From assembly GCF_002836355.1 (NCBI RefSeq), contig NZ_PJCA01000027.1, forward strand, positions 434,281-498,280: a stretch of DNA of 64,000 nt. Direction: 5' to 3'. The translations under genes and the position numbers were made by a program. Source of the DNA: Moritella sp. Urea-trap-13. Its GTDB lineage: Bacteria; Pseudomonadota; Gammaproteobacteria; Enterobacterales; Moritellaceae. Shown in pieces: positions 54,924 through 63,636 of the stretch (its first letter is position 1; each line of letters opens with the position of its first letter). The notes beneath the pieces are model-generated. The model worked only from the letters and a program-made list of their open reading frames with translations, did not search any database and was not told the origin of the DNA.

Positions 54924-55445
54924 ATGCCAGAGCCTAAAAACAAAGCACCTAAAAATACGGCACTTAAGAATGCGTCACTTAAACATACGTTACTTAAAAA
55001 TAGAGTCCCGCCACCACTTGTCGCGGGACTATTTTCGTTCGCGATGTGGTCCATTTCATTTATAGTCCCAGCGGTCGAAATGGATACCGCAGTACGTTTG
55101 ATGTTATCAATACTAATTATCGCTGCTGGTATATTTTTTTGCCTTACTGGTGTCATTTCTTTCCGCAGAGCTAAAACAACAGTTAACCCTTTTAAACCTG
55201 AAACCACAACGGCGCTGGTAAGCTCGGGTGTTTACGCTATATCTCGTAACCCTATGTATGTTGGTTTCGCTTTATTGTTACTCGCATGGACTGTGTATTT
55301 ATCATCCCCTTGGGTAAGTATAGGCATTGTAGGCTTCGTGCTTTATATGAACCACTTTCAGATTGAACCTGAAGAGCGAGCGCTTAAAGATATATTCGGT
55401 CCAGAATTTATCCGTTATCAGGAAAAAGTTCGTCGTTGGTTATGA
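54924..55445 (+). CDS. Isoprenylcysteine methyltransferase (ICMT)-like membrane protein
   Basis: 173 residues with about five hydrophobic segments after residue 27. The C-terminal SGVYAISRNPMYVGFALLLL is the ICMT/phospholipid methyltransferase signature (RNPxYxG), and EPEERALKDIFGPEFIRYQ completes it. These enzymes use SAM to methylate lipids, prenyl groups or other small substrates in the membrane; the bacterial substrate is usually unknown. A lysine-rich N-terminal extension (residues 3-27) is built from five 5-residue repeats. AAGGAGAG lies before ATG 54924. Confidence 0.85.
   Translation: MPEPKNKAPKNTALKNASLKHTLLKNRVPPPLVAGLFSFAMWSISFIVPAVEMDTAVRLMLSILIIAAGIFFCLTGVISFRRAKTTVNPFKPETTTALVSSGVYAISRNPMYVGFALLLLAWTVYLSSPWVSIGIVGFVLYMNHFQIEPEERALKDIFGPEFIRYQEKVRRWL
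54930..55004 (+). repeat. Five tandem 15-bp units encoding a lysine-rich N-terminus
   Basis: Units begin at 54930, 54945, 54960, 54975 and 54990 and encode EPKNK, APKNT, ALKNA, SLKHT and LLKNR. Diverged but in register, inside the ICMT-like gene. Confidence 0.85.
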
Positions 55446-55543
55446 GTCTTTTCTATTAACGATTACAATAAGGTGCTTGCTCGATATTAGGGCGTTGGTT
55501 TTTCTATATAGATTTTTATACCAGAATATAAGAGGTTAGCTTT

Positions 55544-55984
55544 ATGAAATATGTTGTTTATTTGTCAGGTGAAATTCACAGTGATTGGCGCGAACAAATT
55601 ATTAATGGCTGCAAGCAGAAAGGGCTCGATATTCAATTTACTTCAGCGGTAACAAATCATGAAGCAAGTGATGCTGCTGGCGATTGCTTAGGTGAAGAAA
55701 ATACTGCATTTTGGCGAGACCATAAATCAGCAAAAGTGAATGCAATTCGTACTCAAGCGGCTATTAAAAGTTGTGATCTTGCGGTCATACGTTTCGGTGA
55801 AAAGTACAAACAGTGGAATGCAGCCTTCGACGCAGGTTACTGCGCCGCTTTAGGTAAACCTTACATCACGCTACATGATGAAAGTCTGATCCATGCGTTA
55901 AAAGAAGTTGATGGTTCGGCGCAATCTTGGGCTACTACGCCAAGTCAAATTGTGGAGATATTGACATACTTGGTCGCTAAGTAA
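55544..55984 (+). CDS. YtoQ-family protein
   Basis: 146-residue soluble protein. VVYLSGEIHSDWREQI at the N-terminus and KSCDLAVIRFGEKYKQWNAA followed by FDAGYCAALGKPYITLHDES match the YtoQ family, which has a flavodoxin-like or nucleoside deoxyribosyltransferase-like look (GEIHSDWR, then the DAGYCAALGKP segment). The function is not established. No operon partner is clear; the VOC gene follows after 85 nt. Confidence 0.8.
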   Translation: MKYVVYLSGEIHSDWREQIINGCKQKGLDIQFTSAVTNHEASDAAGDCLGEENTAFWRDHKSAKVNAIRTQAAIKSCDLAVIRFGEKYKQWNAAFDAGYCAALGKPYITLHDESLIHALKEVDGSAQSWATTPSQIVEILTYLVAK

Positions 55985-56069
55985 TAATGCGAGTATGTAA
56001 CAACCGCTATTGCGCCTGCATTGTTTATCGCAAGGTAAGGTGAACTCAATTCCGTATAGGAGAATACAA

Positions 56070-56438
56070 ATGATTGGATATGTAATATTAGGCTCACAAA
56101 ATATCGATGTTTCGCGTTATTTTTACAGCTCGTTAATGAAGATGATGGGTGCGGAAAAAGTAGCAGATTCGAAAATATTTTTAGCCTGGAGTTTTGGTGA
56201 AGGTAAACCTATGCTCGCAATTGGAAACCCGTTCGATGGTGAAGATGCTAGTTACGGCAATGGCACCATGGTCGCTTTAAGTGTTTCTTCGGTCGAAGAC
56301 GTAGATAAGCTGCATAAAAAAGCATTAGCTTTAGGTGGACAAAATGAAGGTGATCCAGGCTTGCGCTCTGGTGGTTACTATTGTGCTTATTTTAGAGATC
56401 TCGATGGTAACAAGTTGAATTTTCATTGTAAGCCTTAG
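56070..56438 (+). CDS. VOC-family protein, paralog of the 17.9-kb gene
   Basis: 122 residues from ATG 56070, with AGGAG about 8 nt upstream; an upstream start at 56010 is unlikely. Same design as the protein at 17947-18318: IGYVILGSQNIDVSRYFYSS at the N-terminus, KPMLAIGNPFDG, YGNGTMVALSV, and YCAYFRDLDGNKLNFHCKP at the end. Metal ligands of the VOC fold probably include residues in the RDLDGNK region. Substrate unknown. Confidence 0.85.
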   Translation: MIGYVILGSQNIDVSRYFYSSLMKMMGAEKVADSKIFLAWSFGEGKPMLAIGNPFDGEDASYGNGTMVALSVSSVEDVDKLHKKALALGGQNEGDPGLRSGGYYCAYFRDLDGNKLNFHCKP

Positions 56439-56484
56439 ACGTTAAACCTTAAATTTTAAAAAAATACGATTTTAAGGATAAGCA

Positions 56485-56874
56485 ATGTTTCAGGATGTCG
56501 TCCAAATTATCTTCATTAAAGGCTCTCAAGTACTGCTTGCTTATCGTCAAAATACCGAGTTTCTCGATCAGCAGTGGAGCCTTCCTGGTGGTCGAATTGA
56601 ACTTGGTGAGCACCCGCAAGTCAGTGCGCTTCGTGAATCATTAGAAGAGGTAGGTGTTGAACCTATCAACCTTTGTTTTTTAGCTCAGCTGTCGGATCCT
56701 AATGTGGATTGTCAGCATTATGTTTACGTGTGTGATGATTGGCAAGGTGAACTAATAAACGCCGAACCGCATTTATGTCGTGAAGTTCGTTGGTTCGCTC
56801 TAGAAGCTATACCTCACGTCTGTGCTCCGACAATCCCGCCGATACTGGCTGAACTAAAAAGGTATTTAGAGTGA
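56485..56874 (+). CDS. Nudix hydrolase
   Basis: 129 residues. The Nudix box G-x5-E-x7-RE-x2-EE-x-G is complete in GGRIELGEHPQVSALRESLEEVGV (about residues 35-58). Nudix enzymes hydrolyse nucleoside diphosphates linked to another group, often damaged nucleotides or sugar nucleotides; the substrate is unknown. AAGGAT precedes the ATG. The stop codon overlaps the following HAD gene start by 4 nt (GTGA), so the two are coupled. Confidence 0.92.
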   Translation: MFQDVVQIIFIKGSQVLLAYRQNTEFLDQQWSLPGGRIELGEHPQVSALRESLEEVGVEPINLCFLAQLSDPNVDCQHYVYVCDDWQGELINAEPHLCREVRWFALEAIPHVCAPTIPPILAELKRYLE

Positions 56875-57464
56875 ATATCGCATTTTTTGATTTTGACGGC
56901 ACGATTACCCACGAAGATGCGTTTACCAAATTCATCTTTTACGCCACCCCCCAACATCGCTTAATTGCAGGTATGGTACTGCTATCACCGGTTATCTTGT
57001 TACACAAGTTAGGCTTATATCCGGCGGCGAAAATCAGACCTCTCTTGGCTAAGTTCGCTTTTTGTAATCGTAGTGAACCGCAGATCTTTGAGCTAGGTGC
57101 AAGGTTTGCTGCGGACTATTTACCTTCTGTATTAAGACCAACGGCAATGGAAAAGATTAGCTGGCACAAAGCGCGCGGTGACAAAGTCGTTGTGGTGTCC
57201 GCGTCACTCAATCCGTACCTTTCCTATTGGTGTAAAACACACGATTTAGACTTGATATGCAGTGAGTTGGAATCAAAGTCTTCACTACTCACTGGTAACT
57301 ATGTACAGGGGGATTGTGGCGGTGACAACAAGGTTAGGTTCATCAATCAACGCTTTGATTTAACCTTGTTTGATATCATTTTTGCCTACGGTGATACTGC
57401 AGAAGATCACCCCATGCTGGAATTGGCACATACCAAGTATTACCAATGGCGAGAAGTGGCTTAG
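56871..57464 (+). CDS. HAD-IB family phosphatase
   Basis: 197 residues from GTG 56871, overlapping the Nudix stop. The HAD nucleophile motif is FFDFDGTITHED near residues 5-16. Motif II serine lies in VVVSASLNPYLSYW, and motif III lysine plus motif IV acidic residues in GDNKVRF and YGDTAEDHPML. The type resembles SerB-like HAD-IB hydrolases of unknown substrate (often annotated as phosphoserine phosphatase). It is likely co-transcribed with the Nudix gene, suggesting related dephosphorylation of a shared product, which is inference. Confidence 0.9.
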   Translation: MNIAFFDFDGTITHEDAFTKFIFYATPQHRLIAGMVLLSPVILLHKLGLYPAAKIRPLLAKFAFCNRSEPQIFELGARFAADYLPSVLRPTAMEKISWHKARGDKVVVVSASLNPYLSYWCKTHDLDLICSELESKSSLLTGNYVQGDCGGDNKVRFINQRFDLTLFDIIFAYGDTAEDHPMLELAHTKYYQWREVA

Positions 57465-57615
57465 TAAGTTTTCTCTGGATAAAAGTGATCTTGATCATAA
57501 GTTAGTCAAGCCCAATTGCTTAACTTATAAACCTTCAGCATTACTCGCCTTTTTTATTTTTTTGCCTTACACTTATTTTAAATTTATATCCCCTCGTAAA
57601 ATAAAGGAAAAAAAC

Positions 57616-57894
57616 ATGGCTCAAGCAACTGCACGACACATTTTAGTAGACGACGAAGCAAAGTGTAATGAACTAAAAGCACAAATCGAAGCCGGTGCTG
57701 ATTTTGCTGACGTTGCGAAGCAAAATTCAAATTGTCCTTCAGGCTCTAGAGGCGGTGATTTAGGTCAGTTTGGTCCAGGGATGATGGTACCAGAGTTCGA
57801 TAAAGTTGTATTTTCAGCACCTGTAAATACAGTACAAGGCCCAGTAAAAACACAATTTGGTTATCATTTATTAGAAGTAACTAGCCGTAGCTAA
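57616..57894 (+). CDS. ppiC: Parvulin-type peptidyl-prolyl isomerase PpiC
   Basis: 92 residues (E. coli PpiC has 93), start ATG 57616 with AAAGGA upstream. It catalyses cis-trans isomerisation of prolyl bonds in the cytoplasm. The rotamase pattern is complete: ARHILVDDEAKCNELKAQIE, FADVAKQNSNCPSG, GGDLGQFGPGMMVPEFDKVV and VKTQFGYHLLEV. No signal peptide. The upstream gap of about 150 nt holds no other feature. Confidence 0.94.
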   Translation: MAQATARHILVDDEAKCNELKAQIEAGADFADVAKQNSNCPSGSRGGDLGQFGPGMMVPEFDKVVFSAPVNTVQGPVKTQFGYHLLEVTSRS

Positions 57895-58255
57895 TTATCA
57901 TTTTATGTTTCTCGCATCCTTTGTGATGTGAGGAATACCGCTGTATTCAAATCTAATTTCAATCTGTAACAATACTTTTAATAAATAGTCATAACAATAA
58001 ACATATATCTGAAACAATAAGATAATCTACAAATTAATATATTTTTTTGTTGACTCCAAATCAAAACGGGATTAAATTCCGCTCGATGTTTTAACGACCC
58101 TGTCCCAAGCAGTGTAAACAAGCGCCAGCAACCTCCTACCCAGCTGGTGTTTTGCTCATGTAAAGCAGCATTAAACTCAGATAAAAACACCTGTTCCATT
58201 TGAGTCTTTTAATTTACTTAGCCGTTTTGGCTCTATTTTAGAAGGATCTTAAAGC
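57895..58255 (+). promoter_or_regulatory. Structured leader candidate before the NhaC-family antiporter
   Basis: No gene is supported on the plus strand. GACTCCAAAT (58053-58062) can pair with ATTTGAGTC (58198-58206), enclosing about 135 nt. Inside are CGGGA/TTCCG and a CGCCAGC/GCTGGTG stem. A short AGCCGTTTTGGCT hairpin follows before GAAGGAT and the ATG. The architecture recalls a riboswitch, but I recognise no known class. Confidence 0.35.
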
Positions 58256-59638
58256 ATGTCAGAAGCGACAGCCTTAAGTCTTATTCCACCTGTGGTGGTT
58301 TTGGTGTTAGCCGTTGTATTACGACGTCCTATCCTTTCGTTGGTTATTGGTTCATTTGTCGGACTCATGTTAATTGAGTCTCATAGTGCGCTAACCAATT
58401 TTTCTGCGATATCCCTCTCTGTAATGACAGATGAGACTATCGGTTGGCTTATTTTAGTCTGCGGTGGTTTTGGTGCCTTAATTGCGTTACTCGTGAAAAC
58501 GGGTGGTTCGATGGCATTTGGCCGCTATGCGATGAAATTTGCCAAAGGGCCTAAATCGTCTTTGTTAATGACATTTTTATTAGGCGTCGCTATTTTTATC
58601 GACGACTATTTAAATGCATTAACGGTTGGTTCGACGATGAAGCGCGTGACTGATAAGTTTAAAGTGTCTCGCGAAATGCTTGCTTATGTTGTTGATTCTA
58701 CTGCCGCACCAATTTGTGTGTTAGTACCATTATCGACATGGGCGGTATTTTTCGGCGGTTTACTTGTCGACAATGGTATTGCTGCTGAAGGGCAGGGTAT
58801 CGCGGTATACATGGAAGCAATTCCCTATATGTTATACGCCTGGCTTTCGGTGATCATGGTGGTATTAGTGATTGTTGGTATCGTGCCAACATTTGGTCCA
58901 ATGAAAAAAGCACAGTTAGCGGCTGCGCAAGGTGTACCAGCTTTGGTTCAAGTTGATTTAGAAGAGATCCAAACCTCTGATGAATACGCGCTTAAAGCCA
59001 TTGAAGATGAATTTAAGCATGCTGACGACACGGGTAAGTTACATAACTTTGTTGTGCCGATCTTGTTATTAGTCGGTTTTACGGTGTATTTTGACATCGA
59101 TGTGTTGATGGGGCTATTAGCTACATTAGCCATTACATTGCCGTTTTATGCCGTGCAAAAAATTATGCCACTGGCCGACATGATGGAACAAATGATTGAT
59201 GGTTTTAAATCGATGTTACCGGCGATTTGTACCGTTATAGCCGCTTTTATTTTTAAAGATGTGAGCGATCAATTACTGTTGTCACAATATGTTATTGAAC
59301 ATTTAACGCCATTTATGACACCGAAATTATTACCAGCAGTGGTGTTTTTATCTATGTCTATATTAGCGTTTGTAACGGGTTCTAGCTGGGGTATTTTTGC
59401 CGTGTCCATTCCAATTGTAATGCCGTTAGCGCAATCTCTGAATGCAGATATTCCGTTAGTGATAGGGGCGTTATTATCAGCATCATCATTTGGTAGTCAG
59501 GCGTGTTTTTACTCTGACTCGACGGTGTTGGCTGCGCAAGGTTCTGATTGCAACTTGATGAGTCATGCATTAACGCAATTGCCTTATACGTTAATCGCTG
59601 CCGCTATTACGTTTGTTGGATTTATCTGGCTCGCTTAA
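58256..59638 (+). CDS. NhaC-family Na+/H+ antiporter
   Basis: 460-residue inner-membrane protein with about 12 hydrophobic segments. The N-terminal SLIPPVVVLVLAVVLRRPIL and the conserved FIDDYLNALTVGSTMK (loop with acidic residues) match the NhaC family, as do VTGSSWGIFAVSIPIVMPLA and SFGSQACFYSDSTVLAAQG. The family exchanges sodium for protons, and some members transport amino acids or malate/lactate, so the substrate is not certain. GAAGGAT precedes the ATG. A hairpin follows the gene. Confidence 0.88.
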   Translation: MSEATALSLIPPVVVLVLAVVLRRPILSLVIGSFVGLMLIESHSALTNFSAISLSVMTDETIGWLILVCGGFGALIALLVKTGGSMAFGRYAMKFAKGPKSSLLMTFLLGVAIFIDDYLNALTVGSTMKRVTDKFKVSREMLAYVVDSTAAPICVLVPLSTWAVFFGGLLVDNGIAAEGQGIAVYMEAIPYMLYAWLSVIMVVLVIVGIVPTFGPMKKAQLAAAQGVPALVQVDLEEIQTSDEYALKAIEDEFKHADDTGKLHNFVVPILLLVGFTVYFDIDVLMGLLATLAITLPFYAVQKIMPLADMMEQMIDGFKSMLPAICTVIAAFIFKDVSDQLLLSQYVIEHLTPFMTPKLLPAVVFLSMSILAFVTGSSWGIFAVSIPIVMPLAQSLNADIPLVIGALLSASSFGSQACFYSDSTVLAAQGSDCNLMSHALTQLPYTLIAAAITFVGFIWLA

Positions 59639-59656
59639 TCGTTAAAGTCGCGATTT

Positions 59657-59688
59657 AAAGGTGCTGTATGTATGAATACGGCACCTTT
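59657..59688 (+). terminator. Hairpin after the NhaC-family gene
   Basis: AAAGGTGCTGTAT (59657-59669) pairs with ATACGGCACCTTT (59676-59688) with one wobble and a 6-nt loop. There is no long T run, so termination is likely but not certain. Confidence 0.6.
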
Positions 59689-59812
59689 GCTAGATAATTA
59701 ACCTGACAATCCTCAAATACTGACCTTAGTTAATCTTAGCTGTGCATTATTCTGCTAATTTAAATTACCCCTTATTTAATATCGTTAATTCACAATTATT
59801 GAGCGTTTAACA

Positions 59813-62686
59813 ATGAAAAAATCACTCTCTTTTAGAGCCTTTATCACCTCTGTGTGTATCTCTATCATCTTATTGTTGAGCATCGTTCTAATTCGAGTCA
59901 GTATTAATCATTCACGAGAAGTCACGACCAGCCTTTCTGAAGACATCGTTGCGAGTCATGCTGAAGAGCTCACAGGCCGTATTGGCTTGCTGGGAACACC
60001 TTTGGCTACCTTGCTTGATACCTTAGCGTTTACAGATTTTGTACACTCTAAATTAGATGTACACGATCCTATTTGGTTAGGGACATTAGCTAAAATCTTG
60101 GCTAAAAGCCCGCATTTATCGACGTTATACTTTGGTGATGAACAAGGTAATTCCTTTGTTGTTCGACCTATCTATGATACTAGCGATCGTCTGGGATTAA
60201 GCGCCCCTGAACACTCGGTGATCATGGTCGATTATAATCAGTTTAATGGTGAGCAAAAGCGTATTTTCTTTGATAAAAATATGTCGGTAATTACCGCGTA
60301 TCCTTACGATAATCAAAACTATGACCCACGGGTAAGACCTTGGTTTATTGAAACTAAGCAAGGTGGTGATATTAATGTTAGCGAACCGTATTATTTTTAT
60401 TTTTTCCAACATTTTGGTATTACCTTCTCTCGTCGCTCTCTCGATGGTAAGAGTGTCATTGCCGCTGATTTCACCCTTGATTCACTGAACGATGTAATGG
60501 CAGAAATGGCCTACTCAGTGGATTCTAAAATATACCTGTTTACGGCGAAAGGGAGCCTATTAGCCAGTAATCAAATTATTAAAGCCGATGACCCGAGCAA
60601 AAAAATAGCATTACAGGATCTGGGGTTAAAAACGTTGATTCCAAACTTAAGTAAGGTGAATATCAATGATGGTGAAAGTCGTCGGATTGAATGGCAAGGC
60701 CAAGAGTGGCAGTTAATCATTACCCCTATGGTGATGAGCGAAGATGAAATTCTGTACTTAGTTAATGTGGTTTCGTTAGAGGCGGTGCTGGCTGATTCGA
60801 ATGACTTTTATAATGATTTACTGCTTATCTCTTTAACCGTAGTGGTGTTATCACTGTTTATTGTTGTCAGTGCCACTCGTCACGTGGTACGTCCACTGAC
60901 ATTTTTGGTTAAATCACTGGAAGATATTCAACGTTTTAGTTTTAAAAGGCGCCCGTATAGAAGCTCAGGTATCACCGAAATTGATCAAATAAACGAAACG
61001 ATGTTGTTGATGGAAGAAGTATTATTTAACTTTATTCAAAATCTAAAACAGGTTGCGCGTTCAACGGCGCCCGAAGAGATGTCATCATCTTTGGTATCAC
61101 AGGTTCAAGACATTTTGAAATCAGATGATTGCTTGCTGTTTACTAATTCGCGTCAGTCTCGCTCTGAGTTTTCATTAGCGGCAAATATTGGTCAGCATGG
61201 AGACATGAATTTACAAGCGTTGTTCGATATTAACCCTGCTGCTTTTGAGCAATCGGTATATGAGTTAAGCCAAGGTGAGGTGCGATTGCTATCAACGCAG
61301 CACCATTCTGGTTTTATAATACCGTTGTTTAACCGTAACAAGCAAAATACTGGCGCGTTATTGATCTGTTTTAATCTGGGTGTTACTGCTGATATTCGTG
61401 GTCGCCTAGCATTTGTGCAGGAGTTTATCGGTTTTAACGAACTGGTCTTAGAACACTTGGAAGCAATAGAAGAACAAACTAATTTGTTCCATGCCTTTGT
61501 GATGATGACAGCCAGTGCGGTTGACGTTAAATCAGCTTATACCGGTGAACATTGTAAGCGTGTTCCCGAGTTAACCAGAATGTTGACAGAGCAAGTCGTG
61601 CTTGATAAAGGCTCATTTTCTGAATTTGATATGGATAAGAAACAGTGGGAAGAGTTGTTGCTGGCGGCTTGGTTACATGACTGCGGCAAGGTATCAACAC
61701 CTGACTTTATCATGGATAAATCGACCAAACTGGAAACTGTGTATGATCGTATTCATGAGGTAAGAATGCGTTATGAAGTACTTAAACGTGATGCTGACAT
61801 CTGTTATTTACAAGCCTTGCTTGCTGGCGGTGATCAAGAGCGAGCACAAGCTGAGTGTGAGCAGTTGAAGCAAACTCTGGATAATGAATTTGCCTTTGTG
61901 GCGGATTGTAATCTGGGAAGCGAATTTATGGCAGACGACAAAATGACGCGTTTAGCCCAAATAGCTCAGCGTACTTGGTCACGCACTTTACCCGATGACA
62001 TTGGTATCTCGCACCAAGAGAAAGTGAAAAAGACCGCACAATCGCTGCCAATAATGGAAACCATACTGAGCGATAAAATTGAGCATTTGTATGCCTGGGA
62101 CGAGAAGAAAAAATTACAAGCTAATGGTTTACGTGACTTTAAGATTAAGCAGCCTGAATATCAATATAATCGCGGTGAATTATATAATCTGGGTATTAAA
62201 GCGGGCACGTTAACGGCTGAAGATCGTTACAATATTAATGAGCACGTAGTGCAAACGTATATCATGCTGGATCAATTGCCATACCCAGAGCATTTAAAGA
62301 ATGTGCCGATTATTGCAGGTAGTCATCACGAACGTATTGACGGTAAAGGCTATCCATTAGAATTGGCTGGTGACGATATTCCGTTGCAAGGCCGTATCAT
62401 TGCCGTCGCTGATGTGTTTGAAGCATTAACCGCATCGGATCGTCCTTACAAAGAAGCGAAATCATTAAGCTTAGCGCTGAAAATTATGGCTAATATGGTA
62501 AAAGATAGCCATCTGGATAGAGAATTGTTTGACTTGTTCTTAACGACTGGCGTATACAGTCAATACGCAACCGAATATTTAACACCGCAGCAGATTAATG
62601 TTGTTGATATTGAAAGTATTCGAAGTATTTATCTTCCGACAATCGATGACGATTCATTGATTGCTAAGCAAAAGGTTATCGCTTGA
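59813..62686 (+). CDS. Cache-HAMP-GAF-HD-GYP phosphodiesterase
   Basis: 957 residues, expected to hydrolyse cyclic di-GMP. A membrane helix (about 8-28) is followed by a periplasmic Cache domain to about 335 and a second helix near 340-362. A HAMP-like linker follows, then a GAF-like domain (about 410-555). The HD-GYP domain starts near 560: HD is in [15 protein letters not shown] (about 620) and the GYP half in [17 protein letters not shown] (about 838). The two halves are separated by about 200 residues, much more than in standard HD-GYP domains. All catalytic motif residues are present. The stop overlaps the yddG-like start (TTGA). Confidence 0.92.
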   Translation: MKKSLSFRAFITSVCISIILLLSIVLIRVSINHSREVTTSLSEDIVASHAEELTGRIGLLGTPLATLLDTLAFTDFVHSKLDVHDPIWLGTLAKILAKSPHLSTLYFGDEQGNSFVVRPIYDTSDRLGLSAPEHSVIMVDYNQFNGEQKRIFFDKNMSVITAYPYDNQNYDPRVRPWFIETKQGGDINVSEPYYFYFFQHFGITFSRRSLDGKSVIAADFTLDSLNDVMAEMAYSVDSKIYLFTAKGSLLASNQIIKADDPSKKIALQDLGLKTLIPNLSKVNINDGESRRIEWQGQEWQLIITPMVMSEDEILYLVNVVSLEAVLADSNDFYNDLLLISLTVVVLSLFIVVSATRHVVRPLTFLVKSLEDIQRFSFKRRPYRSSGITEIDQINETMLLMEEVLFNFIQNLKQVARSTAPEEMSSSLVSQVQDILKSDDCLLFTNSRQSRSEFSLAANIGQHGDMNLQALFDINPAAFEQSVYELSQGEVRLLSTQHHSGFIIPLFNRNKQNTGALLICFNLGVTADIRGRLAFVQEFIGFNELVLEHLEAIEEQTNLFHAFVMMTASAVDVKSAYTGEHCKRVPELTRMLTEQVVLDKGSFSEFDMDKKQWEELLLAAWLHDCGKVSTPDFIMDKSTKLETVYDRIHEVRMRYEVLKRDADICYLQALLAGGDQERAQAECEQLKQTLDNEFAFVADCNLGSEFMADDKMTRLAQIAQRTWSRTLPDDIGISHQEKVKKTAQSLPIMETILSDKIEHLYAWDEKKKLQANGLRDFKIKQPEYQYNRGELYNLGIKAGTLTAEDRYNINEHVVQTYIMLDQLPYPEHLKNVPIIAGSHHERIDGKGYPLELAGDDIPLQGRIIAVADVFEALTASDRPYKEAKSLSLALKIMANMVKDSHLDRELFDLFLTTGVYSQYATEYLTPQQINVVDIESIRSIYLPTIDDDSLIAKQKVIA

Positions 62687-63570
62687 TTAACACCCATAAA
62701 TTTACCCTCGCAGGCTGTTTAGCTATTTTATTATGGAGCACTATTGTTGGGCTTATTCGTAATGTTGCGGAGCAGTTAGGCCCAATTGGTGGCGCAGCCA
62801 TGATCTATACCGTTAGTTCGGTATTTTTATGGGTGTTTTTAGGTGCGCCAAAACTGAAGCTTTTCCCGACTCGCTATCTCCTGATTGGTGGTGGTTTGTT
62901 TGTGAGTTATGAAATTTGTTTATCCTTAGCGTTAGGCATGGCGAACGATCGCACCCAAGCGGTAGAGATGGGGGTGATTAACTATTTATGGCCTTCGTTA
63001 ACTGTGTTAATGGCGGTGTTTATGAGTCACAAACCCGTGAATAAACTCTTGTATCCTGCCATCGCTTTGTCGTTCTTTGGCGTTGCTTGGACGGTTGGCG
63101 GTGATGAAGGCATTTCGATTAGTCAGCTAAGCAGTAATATCGCCACCAATCCCGCTAGCTATTCGATGGCCTTCTTTGGTGCCTTTATTTGGGCATTTTA
63201 TTGCAATATCACCAAAAAACTCGCTAACGGTATGAATGGCATTACGTGGTTCTTTATCGGCACTGCGATTGCTCTGTGGATCAAGTATTTAATCAGTAAT
63301 GAACCAGCGATGGAATTTACTACCGAAGCGACGTTTGATTTGTTACTTGCTGGCATTGTCATGGGCAGTGGTTATGCACTTTGGAATATTGGTATTCTTG
63401 GTGGCAACATGGTTTTTTTGGCGACGTTATCGTATTTCACCCCTATTTTATCGACATTTTTTTCGGCAATGATACTCAATATCGAACTGACAACTAAATT
63501 TTGGCAAGGTGTGGTGATGGTGACTGTCGCTTCGTTAATATGCTGGTGGTTGACCCGAGAAAAGCCTTGA
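62683..63570 (+). CDS. yddG: YddG-like aromatic amino acid exporter (DMT/EamA family)
   Basis: 295 residues (E. coli YddG has 293) with ten transmembrane helices. [20 protein letters not shown] near the start, [40 protein letters not shown] and [20 protein letters not shown] match YddG blocks closely. The family exports aromatic amino acids and paraquat-like compounds. The start is TTG 62683, overlapping the phosphodiesterase stop, with AAGG upstream; no ATG is near. Co-transcription with a c-di-GMP enzyme is unexpected and may reflect shared control. Confidence 0.9.
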   Translation: MINTHKFTLAGCLAILLWSTIVGLIRNVAEQLGPIGGAAMIYTVSSVFLWVFLGAPKLKLFPTRYLLIGGGLFVSYEICLSLALGMANDRTQAVEMGVINYLWPSLTVLMAVFMSHKPVNKLLYPAIALSFFGVAWTVGGDEGISISQLSSNIATNPASYSMAFFGAFIWAFYCNITKKLANGMNGITWFFIGTAIALWIKYLISNEPAMEFTTEATFDLLLAGIVMGSGYALWNIGILGGNMVFLATLSYFTPILSTFFSAMILNIELTTKFWQGVVMVTVASLICWWLTREKP

Positions 63571-63584
63571 TGATATGAGACTAA

Positions 63585-63619
63585 CGTTGCAGTGTTAACC
63601 CTGGTGTAATACTGCAGCG
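63585..63619. terminator. Hairpin between convergent yddG and GGDEF genes
   Basis: CGTTGCAGTGTTA (63585-63597) pairs with TAATACTGCAGCG (63607-63619), 13 bp with two wobbles and a 9-nt loop. The position suggests a bidirectional terminator. Confidence 0.6.
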
Positions 63620-63636
63620 CATACGATTATGCTAAC

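Noticed and set aside
57978-58199. 73-codon minus-strand ORF upstream of the antiporter
   Set aside because: No ribosome-binding site and no recognised domain; kept only as an alternative explanation of the structured leader.
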